Notes: generated by a model not told the origin, from the letters alone. A DNA stretch of 64,000 bases from Lewinellaceae bacterium (GCA_016710765.1 JADJUJ010000017.1:81723-145722), one strand, 5' to 3'; numbered from the stretch's first letter, positions 35,753 through 47,200 are shown. Numbers and translations are program-made.

Positions 35753-36826
35753 TCAAAGAGATTTCTGAAGTTCGCTTTCCAAACGATCACGGGGGTTGAG
35801 CGCTAGGATTTTCCCATCGCGGCCGATCAGGAACGTTTGAGGAATCGATCTTACGCCATAAACGGCTGCCGGTCCACTTTTCCAACCCTGCAGGTCGCTG
35901 ACATGGTTGTCCCACAACAAGCCGTCTTTTTCAATCGCCGCAACCCACTTGTCTTTTTGACCTGGGTTATCCAGTGAAACACTGAATACTTCAAATCCTT
36001 GTCCTTTGTATTTGTTGTAAACCTCTACCACGTGGGGGTTTTCCCGGCGGCAGGGGCCACACCAGCTGGCCCAAAAGTCGAGCAATACAATTTTGCCGCG
36101 CAGGTCGGAGAGTTTATGCGTTTTGCCATCCGGACCTGGCAGTTCAATATCAGGGGCCATTTCACCTACTTTAATACCTTGTCCGCCCTGCGCTTGCGCG
36201 AGTTGCGTGTCCAGCGTAGAAACGATATTGGCAAAATCCGTGGCGTATTTTGAACCAGGCATCGCATCATTAAGGCCTTTAGAAGCCGCTTTAAACTCAT
36301 CAACGAAACTGGCAGCATCGCGACCCAGCAGCTGCACGGTGAAAAATGCAGTCATCAAAGGACTACAGCTTTTTTCAGCGATATAGTTTTTCACCTGATC
36401 GCCGGCAGTAAACTGGTTGGTATACAAACCTTTGACCATATTGGTATAGCAGGTAGCGGTTTCAGAGCCCGTAAAGGCCACCTCCATACGATCCATGGTA
36501 TTCAGCTCGCCTGTAACGGCAACTTCAGATTCCTTACCATCAAGCATGAAATACATTTTTTTAGCGCCAACGGTAAGCGTATAGAGTCCGGGCACAAATG
36601 CTTGCTTGAGATCGAAGGTAAAGTTACCGTTCGCATCGCAGCTGACCCGGCCCAACTCCTGGGTTGTGCGATCAAAAAAGGCCTGCTCCAGAACAGTTTG
36701 CAAATTAGCACCACCAGCAATAGTGCCCTTGAACACGGGCATATCGCTTTTGCTACCACCACTGCAAGCGGTATTCACAAAGAAAACCGGCAGCATTAAG
36801 AGAATAAAATACTTTATACTTTTCAT
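35753..36826 (-). CDS. TlpA-type thiol-disulfide oxidoreductase lipoprotein with DUF4369-like domain
   Basis: At 357 residues it has a lipoprotein signal (YFILLMLPVFFVNTAC). An N-terminal beta domain of DUF4369 type follows (PVFKGTIAGGANLQTVLEQA, then LYTLTVGAKKMYFMLDGKES). The C-terminal thioredoxin domain has GEMAPDIELPGPDGKTHKLS and the active site LLDFWASWCGPCRRENP. Such proteins act in the periplasm, reducing disulfides for example during cytochrome c maturation or protein repair. The gene ends at its own terminator; purL starts just upstream on the same strand with only 2 bases between the two frames. Confidence 0.92.
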   Translation of the reverse strand: MKSIKYFILLMLPVFFVNTACSGGSKSDMPVFKGTIAGGANLQTVLEQAFFDRTTQELGRVSCDANGNFTFDLKQAFVPGLYTLTVGAKKMYFMLDGKESEVAVTGELNTMDRMEVAFTGSETATCYTNMVKGLYTNQFTAGDQVKNYIAEKSCSPLMTAFFTVQLLGRDAASFVDEFKAASKGLNDAMPGSKYATDFANIVSTLDTQLAQAQGGQGIKVGEMAPDIELPGPDGKTHKLSDLRGKIVLLDFWASWCGPCRRENPHVVEVYNKYKGQGFEVFSVSLDNPGQKDKWVAAIEKDGLLWDNHVSDLQGWKSGPAAVYGVRSIPQTFLIGRDGKILALNPRDRLESELQKSL

Positions 36827-36828
36827 AG

Positions 36829-39059
36829 TTAATTCATTATGTTTTCTAATACTGTGTTATAGGTCTTTTCCCAACTTGAAATGGGCCCCCAATTTTCATT
36901 GTCGACCACCGCTGCGGCGCCCTGCACCACACCGGCTTTTTCAAAAGGAATTTTTTCACTTTCCATAAAACGCTCAAATGCGTCCACTTGTTCTGTCCGG
37001 ATGCTGACAATTACCCTGCTTTGTGCTTCGCCAAAAAGCCAGGCATCTTTTCTGATGCTTTGATTTGACTCCACTGAAAAACCGAGTTGGCCCGGCATGG
37101 CACTTTCCATCAATGCCACAAAAACGCCACCTTCGGAGACATCATGGGCAGATTGCAACAATCCTGCAAGGATGGCTTTTCGAAGGACTTGTTGCAGCGC
37201 AAATTCTTCTTCCAGATCAAAATGCGGACAGTTGCTTTCCGCTATTTGGTGAACTCTACGGAGGTATTCGCTGCTGCCCAGGTCGTTTCGGCTTTGACCC
37301 AGAAGGTAAATACGGTCGCCTGCTGCTTTAAAATTGAGGGTCATGATATTGTCGTAATCTTCTACAAGTCCCAACATACCAATAGTAGGTGTTGGATACA
37401 CGGGAACCACCTTATCTTTAAACGTTGCCTGGTTGTAGAAGCTCACATTCCCACCAGTAACAGGCGTTTCAAACTTCCGGCAGGCATCGCCCATACCCTT
37501 AAGCGCCTGTGCAAACTGGTAGTACACCTCGGGGTTGTAAGGGTTGCCAAAATTGAGGCAATTCGTGATTGCCAAAGGTTCGCCACCCGCACATACAATA
37601 TTACGCGCGGCTTCTGCCACGGCAATCATACCGCCTTTGTGGGGGTCGGCATAAACATAGGCTGAGTTGCAGTCGGTCGTTAGCGCAAGGGCTTTTTTCG
37701 TCCCTTTTACATATACCAGGGCTGCATCAGAAGGTGCATTGGTGGTCATCGTGGCGGTACGAACCATAGAATCGTATTGCTCCGTCACCCAACGTTTGGA
37801 GGCAATATTGGGGGAATTCCAAATGGCGGTAGCGGCAGCTTTCAAGTCGGCCGGCGCCGATACTGTTTGGATATCAAAGGCTGCCAGACGATCGAGGTAT
37901 TCCGGCCGCTTTTGTTCGCGAACATACACCGGGGCGCCTCCACCCAAAATCAGGCTTTCGGCGGGTACTTCGGCCACCTTTTCACCATGCCAGTAATATT
38001 CCAGCAGGCCACCAGCGGTGGTTTCCCCAATGCGTTCACATGGCAGATCCCATTTTTAAACACTTCAATAATTTCTGCTTCGCGACCAGGCTTGCATACT
38101 ATAAGCATGCGCTCCTGGCTTTCTGAGAGCAGAATTTCCCAGGGCTTCATGTTGGCCTGGCGCTGTGGCGCTTTATCCAGGTCAATGCGCATGCCCACGC
38201 CACTTTTTCCGCTCATTTCGGCGGTGGAGCAGGTGATACCGGCAGCTCCCATATCTTGCATGCCAACCAGGGCACCAGTCTGAATAACCTCCAGGGAAGC
38301 CTCCAGCAATAATTTTTCCTGAAACGGATCACCTACCTGAACCGCAGGAAGATCTTGATGACTGTCTTCGGTAAGATCGGCTGAGGCAAATGTTGCACCG
38401 TGGATACCATCCTTCCCCGTAGCAGAACCTACAATAAAAACTGGATTTCCCGGCTCGCCAGCGGTTGCACTAACGGTCTCACCCGCTTTTACAATACCTG
38501 CCGACATAGCATTCACCAGAATATCGTGGTCGTAAGAAGGGTGAAAATAAATTTCGCCACCTACAGTAGGTACGCCAAAGCAATTGCCGTAATCGCCAAT
38601 TCCCTTTACCACACCCGAAATCAATTGCCGCATCCGCGGGTTATCGGGGTTGCCAAAGCGAAGGCTGTTGAGCGCCGCGATGGGGCGGGCGCCCATGGTG
38701 AAAATATCGCGGTGAATACCACCAACCCCAGTGGCCGCTCCCTGATAGGGTTCAATAGCGGAGGGGTGGTTATGGCTTTCAATTTTAAAAGCACAGCCTA
38801 GTCCATCTCCAATATCCACCAAACCTGCATTTTCTTCGCCGGCGCCAACCAACAATCGGCCACCACTGCGCGGAAGGGTTTTAAGTTGCAATATGGAGTT
38901 TTTGTAAGAACAGTGCTCGCTCCACATTACGGAATAAACAGAGAGCTCGGTGAAGTTGGGCACGCGACCCAGCACGGCTTGTATTTTTTCAAATTCTTCG
39001 GGGGAAATGCCGAGACTTTTGGCAGTTTCAAGGGTAGGCAGCGGTTCGGCTGAAATCAT
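36829..39059 (-). CDS. purL: Phosphoribosylformylglycinamidine synthase subunit PurL (frameshifted)
   Basis: PurL forms FGAM from FGAR in purine synthesis with PurQ and PurS. The two frames join into a protein of about 743 residues, the size of small PurL. Motifs include SVMWSEHCSYKNS, GDGLGCAFKIESHNHPSAIEP, GGIHRDIFTMGARP, GDYGNCFGVPTVGGEI and, in the second part, DCNSAYVYADPHKGG, VTGGNVSFYN and AHDVSEGGVFVAL. The start is MISAEPLPTLETAKSLGI at 39059. The frames meet at 38053-38057, where a run of five T (A in the gene) needs one more base to read FKKWDLPCERIG. PurL is essential for de novo purine synthesis, so an assembly error is the best explanation. Confidence 0.93.
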
Positions 39060-39256
39060 ATGGATGGGAAACTTTTTTCGAACAAATGATGCTTGCGCCG
39101 CAAAGATACGGCGCAAGCCCGGATAGCACAGTGAAAAAAAGGGGATTAACTTGTAAAAAACACAGAAACAATCCTTGTGCAGTGGAAAAATGAAGAAATT
39201 GGAACATTAATTGCAAATTTCTTAGATTTTTTGTCTTGAACTTAGTTTGCAAGATC

Positions 39257-40042
39257 ATGGAGCATCCTCACGCCACTTTAACCACCAATGGATTTTCAGA
39301 AAACCCCATTGCTACAATTCTGATTGCGACCGTAGCGGGCTTGACCCTCATGATGGCCAGTATCATGGTAGGAATGCCGATGCTGATCAGCATGGCAGCC
39401 CTATTCGGGGGTATTTTTTTGGTCTATGGGTATGGTTCCGGACATATGGAATACCAAATGACCGATTCAGGTATTTACCGGAATTTTACGCCCTTTGGGA
39501 TGCGCTACGGAATTGGAAAAGAACAGGAGCAATTCGTGCCCTGGTCTGAAATCAAATCTTACCGCCTGGAAAAAGATTTCTCCAGGCAACTTAAAGAAGT
39601 GGAAACCCTGCGCATCTACTGTCAGAAACCACCCTTTACTTTATGGATAACCGATCAGAAGGATAAAGCCGCTTTCCGAATTTTTGCAGACACCTTTGTT
39701 GCCTACGCCTCCGGCCAGCCTGTACCGGCTTCGCCTTCCCTGCCAATGCCTCAGGCATTTACTCCTATGGTTTCCGCTGCTGCCGATGCTCCCATTACAC
39801 GGGAAACCCGGTCCCCGCACCCCATACAGCAAAAAGGCATTGTGCGAAAACCGGGCTTTTATAAAACCATTTGGGCCAAGTTGCTGACGATGTTTTTTGC
39901 CGTGTTCTCCCTGGTCATGCTACTGCTGCTGTTTAGTGGTAGTTTGTCGTGGACCAGCGCTTTTCGCTTGCTGGTTTTTATCCTTCCAGGAACGGCCTAT
40001 ATGGTGTGGAGAAGTTTCCTGAAACAAGAAAACATCCCATAA
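39257..40042 (+). CDS. Membrane protein with a PH-like central domain, unknown function
   Basis: A 261-residue protein with two N-terminal hydrophobic helices (about 21-40 and 46-62). A soluble central part follows (YQMTDSGIYRNFTPFGMRYG, VPWSEIKSYRLEKDFSRQLK, LWITDQKDKAAFRIFADTFV) whose strand pattern resembles bacterial PH domains. Two more membrane helices near the C terminus (LLTMFFAVFSLVMLLLLFSG and FRLLVFILPGTAYMVW) close the protein. The ATG at 39257 is chosen because the previous codons are not hydrophobic. Its terminator lies 626 bases downstream, separated by an inserted inverted-repeat element. Confidence 0.65.
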   Translation: MEHPHATLTTNGFSENPIATILIATVAGLTLMMASIMVGMPMLISMAALFGGIFLVYGYGSGHMEYQMTDSGIYRNFTPFGMRYGIGKEQEQFVPWSEIKSYRLEKDFSRQLKEVETLRIYCQKPPFTLWITDQKDKAAFRIFADTFVAYASGQPVPASPSLPMPQAFTPMVSAAADAPITRETRSPHPIQQKGIVRKPGFYKTIWAKLLTMFFAVFSLVMLLLLFSGSLSWTSAFRLLVFILPGTAYMVWRSFLKQENIP

Positions 40043-40060
40043 TAGTTCATCTTGATCTTT

Positions 40061-40662
40061 AGCAACGTGTCGGAAATAACTTTCCGGATTTGGGGTGCAG
40101 GTTTTGTGTGCTGACAAGACGTCAAAACAGGCGTGTAGTACATTACATTAACGTGAGTTTTGGATAGAGTTTCCGATTACATGAAAAAGGATTTCCGATT
40201 TCCGATTACATGAATTCCGATTGTTGATTGGATTTGAAATTTATGATTTGGGAAAACAGCACGAAGTCATTTCAAATAAATACCACGTATAGGTACGGGT
40301 TTCGAGACAATCATAATTCAAAAATCTTAAATCCAATCAACAATCGGAATTCATGTAATCGGAAATCGGAAATAAATCTTAATATTCCATTATGCCAATT
40401 TTGGAGCCTTAAACCCAATTTTTTGTTTCCTGAAGACCCCACTGTACGCTGAACGTAGGTCTTACTTATAGCGGGTACCTATTTCGCAGATATTTTGCCT
40501 TCGGCAAAATGAGGATTCGAAGTTGTTACTATTGCTTTTTGGCCTGTGAGACAACTTATTTTGAAAAACCTATCCAAAATTCACATTACATTACTGTTTT
40601 GGCAACGCAGGCAGCGCTCAAAAAGTGCCGCCAAATTGGAAAGTTATTTCCGACACGTTGCT
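40061..40662. mobile_element. Non-autonomous transposon-like element with 24-bp terminal inverted repeats
   Basis: The ends are perfect inverted repeats of 24 bases beginning GCAACGTGTCGGAAATAA (40062-40085 and 40638-40661). They are flanked by the direct repeat TTA on both sides, which could be the target duplication. The element is about 600 bases long and holds no transposase. It lies between the membrane-protein gene and that gene's terminator. Inside is a further 45-base perfect inverted repeat (40191-40235 with 40329-40373). It fits a MITE or a relic of an insertion sequence; the family is not identified. Confidence 0.75.
40191..40373. repeat. Nested 45-bp perfect inverted repeat
   Basis: The left arm (40191-40235) starts ATTTCCGATTTCCGATTACA and the right arm (40329-40373) is its exact reverse complement, with 93 bases between. 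A direct copy of TTTCCGATTACATGAA also lies just upstream at 40170-40186. Such a large stem can form a long RNA or DNA hairpin. Confidence 0.75.
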
Positions 40663-40667
40663 TAAGG

Positions 40668-40709
40668 ACAACAAAGCCAGCGGCCTTTGCAGGCTGCCGG
40701 CTTTGTTGT
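40668..40709 (+). terminator. Strong terminator displaced by an inserted element
   Basis: ACAACAAAGCC pairs with GGCTTTGTTGT around further G-C pairs, a stem of almost 19 bases. It begins 6 bases after the right end of the 40061-40662 element. It probably terminates the membrane-protein gene at 39257 and was separated from it by the insertion. Confidence 0.75.
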
Positions 40710-40870
40710 TATACTCGAAATAAAGTGGTTTGCGAATGCTCTCTTGTCCTCAGCACTCCTGGCTGCGTTGCAAATACGCGCCGATGCGCTGCATCGTCTG
40801 CGTTTTATGCGTTGCCATTAGAACTGATGACTGCGCGATAATTTTCGCAAACCACTTTACTTCGAGTATA
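40710..40870. mobile_element. Second short inverted-repeat element (about 160 bp)
   Basis: The 27-base ends TATACTCGAAATAAAGTGGT... (40710-40736) and its reverse complement (40844-40870) differ at one base. The centre is GC-rich. No gene is inside. It sits directly between the terminator and the delta-60 gene. It looks like a second miniature element, unrelated in sequence to the one next to it. Confidence 0.6.
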
Positions 40871-40882
40871 TCAGAAGCCTTT

Positions 40883-42508
40883 TTATTGTTTCACTATTTT
40901 GAACGACTGAAACCCTGCATGCCCTTCCAGGAGCAGGTAATAGATCCCCGAAGGCAGGCCAGCAGGTAGGTTAAATTGTTCTTGTTGCGCACCAGCCGAC
41001 CGGGATTCCGATTGAAACACCGATAATATTTTTGTTCCGCCAGCGTCGAATACCGAAATACTAACACGGTCGGATGCCGTCAAGGTATAGTTGAGCGTAA
41101 CAGGCTCGTCGCGCACCGGATTGGGGTAAAGCGTCACGCTGGAAATGTTAGCATCCGTTTTAAGGGAAGAGACCAAAAAATCCATTATTCCCCGAAATAC
41201 TACTGCTTTGGCACGTTCACCCAGGCCAAGCATAACCGTCTGGTTTTGCCAACCCAGTGTGAGCAGTTTTCCATCCGCCTGGAAGGCCAGATCGCTGATG
41301 ACACGTGTGTTGAACCCATCACTAAGAATGGAGATAAAGGCGCCGTTCTGGCCTCCAAAACTTAAATCTGGATTCCCATTGGGCAACAAGCGCATGTGTA
41401 CAAATGCTGTGGCAGTGTCTGCATAAAATGCGTACCCTCCACACAACAACTTCCCATCTGGCTGAAACAGTATATCGTTCACTGCCGCAAAGGGAGCAAG
41501 GTTAAATTGTTTGAGCCCAAAAGAGCCAAAAGAGCCGTTAATCACGCCGTTCGACCGAACCGATACCACGGTGAAGGCCATGGAAAGCGGAGTGGGCGCA
41601 TACCCACCGAGGTAGTAATTACCCTGACTGTCAATGGCAAGGGCTGTTGACCAGGCCGATCCTTGCGTGTTATTTCCCAATACTTTCAGGTATTTTCCAT
41701 CGTCGCTGAACGTAGCATCCAAAGTTCCATCTGTATTCCATCGGAGGATTGGAAAACCCTATGTAGCGCCAGCGCCATAATTTCCCGTAGCAACCAATTT
41801 CCCATCGGGTTGCAACAAACACTTGCTCAATTCAAGCGGAGTAACGGGGCTAAGGGAGACAATAGAAAGCCCGTTGTTGCCATAACTTGGATCTACCGAG
41901 CCATCCGGGTTGAACCGCCGGGCATATCCTCTTCGGTAGTTTCCGCCTGCCTGCTGGTAACCTACAACGACTATTTTCCCATCAGCCTGCACCACCATAT
42001 CGTTGGCCCATTCATTATTGGGCGCAGCAGTCTGAAAAATGCCATCGTTCCCAAAACTACTGTCGAAACTGCCGTCTGGCATCAACCGAATAAGAATGGT
42101 TCGAAAGTTGCTGAAAAGCAGGAGCAATATTTTCTGATCGGGCAGCACAGCAAATTGTTCGATATCGTCCTGGGTACCGTCAATATCGACCACGATATGC
42201 CCGTTGGTTCCAAAGTTTTCATCAAGGGCTCCATCTGGCAACAGCCTGTACATCATTCCGTCCAGGTTTCCTCCCTGTACAGGTCCGCCATAACCAGCTA
42301 CCAGTATTTTGCCATCGGTTTGAAGTTTAAGGTCCTGTGGGGTAAAAGACCAAAAATTATCCAGTTCCACCCTTCCAATACCATTGAAGGTGCTGTCGGT
42401 TCCGGGAAAAAAAGATTGCGCCAATCCTTGCTGGAGGGTTAAAAGGCAAGCAACAAACAAGGCCACCATCAGCCCGTTTTTGGGTAAGCATAAAGCGTTC
42501 ATCATCAT
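40883..42508 (-). CDS. Secreted delta-60-repeat protein with T9SS sorting domain (in-frame stop)
   Basis: The frame is interrupted only by TAG at 41759-41761; before and after it the reading frame is identical. Joined it gives about 540 residues. The start (MMMNALCLPKNGLMVALFVA) leads a signal peptide. Then come delta-60 repeats of about 50-60 residues, each with patterns like LQTDGKILVAGYG, FGTNGHIVVDIDG, MPDGSFDSSFGNDGIF, FNPDGSVDPSYGNNG and LLPNGNPDLSFGG. The C-terminal VTLYPNPVRDEPVTLNYTLT with LPAGLPSGIYYLLL is a type IX secretion signal. A single T-A-C/T to TAG change explains the stop. It is the neighbour and paralogue of the gene at 42545. Confidence 0.78.
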
Positions 42509-42544
42509 AAAGTTTAAGGTGAATGAGGAGGTTAAATTGTCGGC

Positions 42545-44134
42545 TTAACCGACCAGGATTATTTTTCGTGTTACGCTTCCCTGGGTTGTTTCCAACCGAA
42601 GCAGATAAATGCCTGGGGGTAGATCCCGGGGGAGTTCCAACGTTTCTGTCTGCTGACCAGCCGGGCGTTTCTCCTGAAGCAAAAGTGTGGTAATTAGATT
42701 GCCCTGGAGATTGAAAAGGCTGATGTTAAGGGTTGTGGGCGCGATCAGTTGATATTGCAACTGGCATTGATGGCCCGCTATTGGATTGGGCATTATTTGC
42801 AGCGTTTCCATCTCTGCTGGTATGGTGGTGTGCACCAAAGTCCCTGGTAGCAAGCGCAATACAAGAGCAGATTGAAGAGATGAATTGTCAGCAGCATATC
42901 CGGCAGCCAAGATTCTCCCATCGTCTTGCAGGGCAAGGCTTAGCCCAAACTCTTTGACATCGCCAGCGGGGAGGGTTACGAGTACCTGTCCATTGGTACC
43001 AAAGGTTTGATCGACCAGACCATTGGCCTTGAACCGAACTACGGCCAAATCCCGGTCGGACGTGGTATTGCCTCCATATCCCACGGTGAGAATTTTTCGG
43101 TCGGGTTGCAGGATCATGCTGAGGGCGGAGGAATAGCAGCATTTCACCGTTGCCTGCGCTTTTCCTCCCAAACCAAAGCTGTTGTCCACACTTCCATCAT
43201 CGTTCAGCCGTAGTACCGTAAAATGGAACCCATTTTGCTTTTGTGCATACCCGCTAACGAGCATCTGGCCATTGTCCAGGCGGACGGCATCAAAGGCGGC
43301 TTCCGGGAACGTATTCCCAATATCTTTGATGACAACACCATTGGTACCAAAGCTGGAATCTGGTTTTCCCTGCCCGTTAAAACGCGCCAGCACCCATTTC
43401 GATAATGCCTGGGTAGCCCCTACCCTGCCTAGCCGGATCATTTTTCCATCCGACAACAGTACGCCACCCTCATACACCACGGGGCCAAATCCCGGAATTT
43501 GTGCCGAATGCGAGATCACGCCGTTTTGTCCGTAGCTCAAATCAATGCTTCCATTTGCCAAAACGCGCATACAAAAACCGCGGTTATAATCTGGCTCAGA
43601 GAAATCGTAGTGATTCCCCGTCAGGATAATTTTACCATCGGTTTGAATAAAAGAGCGGTTTATCCCAGAAATGTAGAATCCCGCATCGACCGTTTGCATA
43701 CCATAAGGGCCAAAAGTGGTATCCGGGCTGCCATCTGGCGTCAGGCGCAGGAGCATCATCCGTACCGCATCAATGTTTTCACCAGTGAGCAACATTTTGC
43801 CGTCGGGCAACAGATGGCCATCTGAGGCAGCACAATTGCAATTGGTGATTTCCACGATTCCACTGGTCCCAAAACCCGGATCCGGTGTCCCGTCTTCCAG
43901 AAACCTGGCGACAGCCATGTGATGAAGCGAACTGCTGAGTTCCGTATACCCAAAAGCCACAATCTTGCCGTCTGGCTGCACCCGAACCCGATCAAAACGG
44001 GTCGGGTGGCCATTCAGATTTGTTGCGATAATCCCGGTTTGGTTAAAGGTTGAATCCAGCATACCAGCGGGTTGTGCAGCAAGTCGGAGGGTAAAAAAAA
44101 GCATGAGACAAAAAAGCGTGTTGAAATTTTTCAT
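42545..44134 (-). CDS. Secreted delta-60-repeat protein with T9SS sorting domain
   Basis: Starting MKNFNTLFCLMLFFTLRLAAQ at 44134 gives 529 residues with a signal peptide. Repeats of about 55 residues run through residues 25-440, with patterns such as VQPDGKIVAFGY, FLEDGTPDPGFGTSGIVEI, LLPDGKMLLTGE, RLTPDGSPDTTFGPYG and FKANGLVDQTFGTNGQVLV. The C-terminal sorting domain has LQIMPNPIAGHQCQLQYQLI and LPRDLPPGIYLLRLET. Such proteins go to the cell surface or outside by type IX secretion. The next gene upstream (40883) is a close paralogue, so one arose by duplication. Confidence 0.88.
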   Translation of the reverse strand: MKNFNTLFCLMLFFTLRLAAQPAGMLDSTFNQTGIIATNLNGHPTRFDRVRVQPDGKIVAFGYTELSSSLHHMAVARFLEDGTPDPGFGTSGIVEITNCNCAASDGHLLPDGKMLLTGENIDAVRMMLLRLTPDGSPDTTFGPYGMQTVDAGFYISGINRSFIQTDGKIILTGNHYDFSEPDYNRGFCMRVLANGSIDLSYGQNGVISHSAQIPGFGPVVYEGGVLLSDGKMIRLGRVGATQALSKWVLARFNGQGKPDSSFGTNGVVIKDIGNTFPEAAFDAVRLDNGQMLVSGYAQKQNGFHFTVLRLNDDGSVDNSFGLGGKAQATVKCCYSSALSMILQPDRKILTVGYGGNTTSDRDLAVVRFKANGLVDQTFGTNGQVLVTLPAGDVKEFGLSLALQDDGRILAAGYAADNSSLQSALVLRLLPGTLVHTTIPAEMETLQIMPNPIAGHQCQLQYQLIAPTTLNISLFNLQGNLITTLLLQEKRPAGQQTETLELPRDLPPGIYLLRLETTQGSVTRKIILVG

Positions 44135-44297
44135 ACAAAGCGGGTTTAATGAAAAGAAGTGCGATGCAATATTTTCCAATTCACCCAGGCCAAACAACTA
44201 CGATTTTTAAGCACTTTCCACGGCTATTCCGATGGTCACTGGAATAAATACGGGTTGATTCCATCCATTTTCCATTAAAAATGAGAACATTTGCCCC

Positions 44298-47200
44298 ATG
44301 TCCAATTCACTGAGGATATACTGCTCTTACCACCACAAAGACGCCGAAGTGGTGGCTGCCCTGCGCGGGCATTTGAACCTGTTGCTACCCGAGGCGACGG
44401 TGCAATACGAGGACTTCAACACTGTACCTGAAAAAGTGGATACCGCAGAGTTTATCCGAAAAATGGTAGACGCGGCCGATGTTGTCCTGATTTTTTGCAG
44501 CACTGATTATTTCAACCTTCAGGAAACCCTGTTGGAACGCGATTACGCCAAACGCAGTCCGCGAAAGCCACTCCTGCTTCCGCTGCGTTGCCGGGCCGTA
44601 CCCCAAACACCAGGGCTGGAAGAATACGCCCTGGTTCCACTGGATGGTTTACCGCTATCAAATGAAGGCCGTATCAATGATCTACAGTGCGCTTTGGCGG
44701 CACGTTTGATTGCCCAAAGAATGTACGCTTTTGAGGAAACCCACCGGCCTGTGCCGGTTTGGCAACCTGAGCCCCTGTCCTGGAGCGCGGCGCTCACCCG
44801 CCTGCAATCCTGGTTGTTGCGCAACGATCTGCGCATCAGCCTTCGGCTTTTACACCACCTGGTGAAAGACCCGGGATTTGACAAAATCATTTTTGAGGCG
44901 CGGGAGCAGTACGAAAGACTGCACCGCCGAACCCAACGCGAACAACAATCAGTACCCGATTTCCTCGAAGCAATTGATGCTATACGATTTGATTTGAGCC
45001 AACTCCTGCTTCGATTGGAGCCCACCCATTTGAGGGAAAACTGGCAGGAAGTACTGCAGAACAGTTATTTTGGTTTCGCAGCCATTGAAAAACCCGAAAC
45101 GGTGCAACCTGGCCTCGCAGGTTTGGTGGATGAAATTTTACTCCCGGATACACACAACAAAACGGAGGACCCGGACGGAGATCCTGTACTCAGTCCGGCA
45201 AAGCAACAGGAATTCAAACGGCTTTTCATTCTGGCACAGGATGCACAGGCGATTGGCCAGTACAGCAAGGCGCACGATCTGGCCGACCAGATTCGCACCA
45301 ATATCGATCCGGAATCCGCACAATTGTACGAACTGTTGCTGGTTACCCTTATCCAATTAGAAACGCCCGACCGGATCATACAAGAAGCCTTACAAGGCAA
45401 TAACCGCCTGATTGACAAAGTATTGCGGTATGCAGGGCGTACGCGGGAGTTCCAGGCGCTTGGCAAATGCCCCTCGGCAACCGGCTTTTACAACCTGTCT
45501 GCTATGGCCGGCACGCTGAACAACGCGCTAAGAAGGGCGTATTCAGCCCTGCCCAACGATTACATCATTGACACCGGCCTGAATGCCGCAAAACACCCCG
45601 ACTCACGCAATGCTGTATTGCGAAGCCTGCGTGTTGCCCTCGACGTCTACAGCTTTCTCCATCCCACCGATGGCTTTTTGGAACTGGCCTTCAATGAATA
45701 TACCGGTGGCGGAAAATACCTATGGGTGGATAAAATACTGGTTCAGGACGATGTATTCCGGGTTATAAACCGAAATGAATTTGATGTGCTGAGCGAAATC
45801 AGTAACCTCGAAAACTTCCTGATTGATCCGGAACTGCGCAATCCCGACAACACCATTGAAATACGCCAGCGAAACCAAACCCGTCCTTTTGACTCCCGGA
45901 TCTTGTTGCGCAATAACCTCCTGTATTGCCTTCGCCGGAAACGCAACGGATTGATTGCAGCCATCCGGGAAGAACAGCGTTTTTTCAGGGAATTTATCGA
46001 TGAACGATCCTCCTTAGCCCGCTTCGTGTATGCTTGCATTCTAGGATATTTGGTATTTGACCAGCGCGACCGCAGCCAGAAAAGCGATTTCCTGCAATTG
46101 GCACTCGATGAATTGTTGCGCAAACCGGAGGTTCCATGGTTTACACTCGATGGCCATGGCCAGTTGGCCGTTCACCCCGATTGCAAACGCCTGGATTTTG
46201 ATCCAATGGCGCTCACTGCAACGATCATCCGACATCATGTTGGGCCCAAAACACAGGCAGAGATTGAAGAACTGATTCGGCAGACGGTTTATGATCAATT
46301 CGCGCAAGAAACTAATGCCCTGTATAAAAAACTGGAACTGGGACTTTCCTGGACCGATATTCGCAGAATGCGGGATGAAGAAGCCCGGCAAGGACTGGTA
46401 GAATGTATCCGGCGCTGGTGGGCGCTTTACCTGGCATACCCCGAGAAAGGGGAACTTTTACTGAAAAATATCGTTTCCGAAATGACTGGCGATGGGTATT
46501 ACCTCTGGATGCATTTTAATCCGGAACGCCTGGTCACCCACCCCGACAGTATAGCACTTGGCTTCCCAGCAGTCGAATTTTTTCAAAAACTGGAACAATA
46601 CCCGCTCCCCTGGAGTAAAACGCATTTGGAACAACGCATTGTCGAAAAACTGTACAGCCGACACATTTTACCGACTTATGAAGCCATTGCCCCCCGGGAC
46701 CAGGAACGCCGGACGGCATTAATTCAGCTGTTCCGACAATCGCTTCGGGGTTATAAAACCGATCCGCAGTTGGTCTATCTCGACTGGATTTACCAGGAAC
46801 TCACCCAGGAATTTAAATTCAGGTGGGTAGATATCGATGACAACGGTCACTGGATGCGAGGGCCACGGGTTCCATCTCATTTTGATCCCATTCAACTCTT
46901 GCAGGAACTTTCCGCCATAGATCCAATGCGTTTCAATTCCCTGGAAACCAGAAGACGGATTGCCGAGCGCCGCTACCTGGAACAAGAGGGGATTTATTTC
47001 CGCGAAATCAGCGAATACCGCCATGAAAACCGATTGCCGGAACGACAAATTGCCGTGGGGGTTTTCAATAAAATCAAGGGTATTTTTAAATTCTATCCCG
47101 AACGCAGGTACCTGGAAATTCCACTGCATGAATTGAGCGGTCAGGGCCGAATCAGATGGCAGGCGCGTCTGCTGGGCGTTTTTCTGGTCCCTGAAAACCA

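Noticed and set aside
40228..40452. 74-residue frame inside the inverted-repeat element as a transposase
   Set aside because: It merely reads across the inverted repeats and has no DDE or other catalytic motif.
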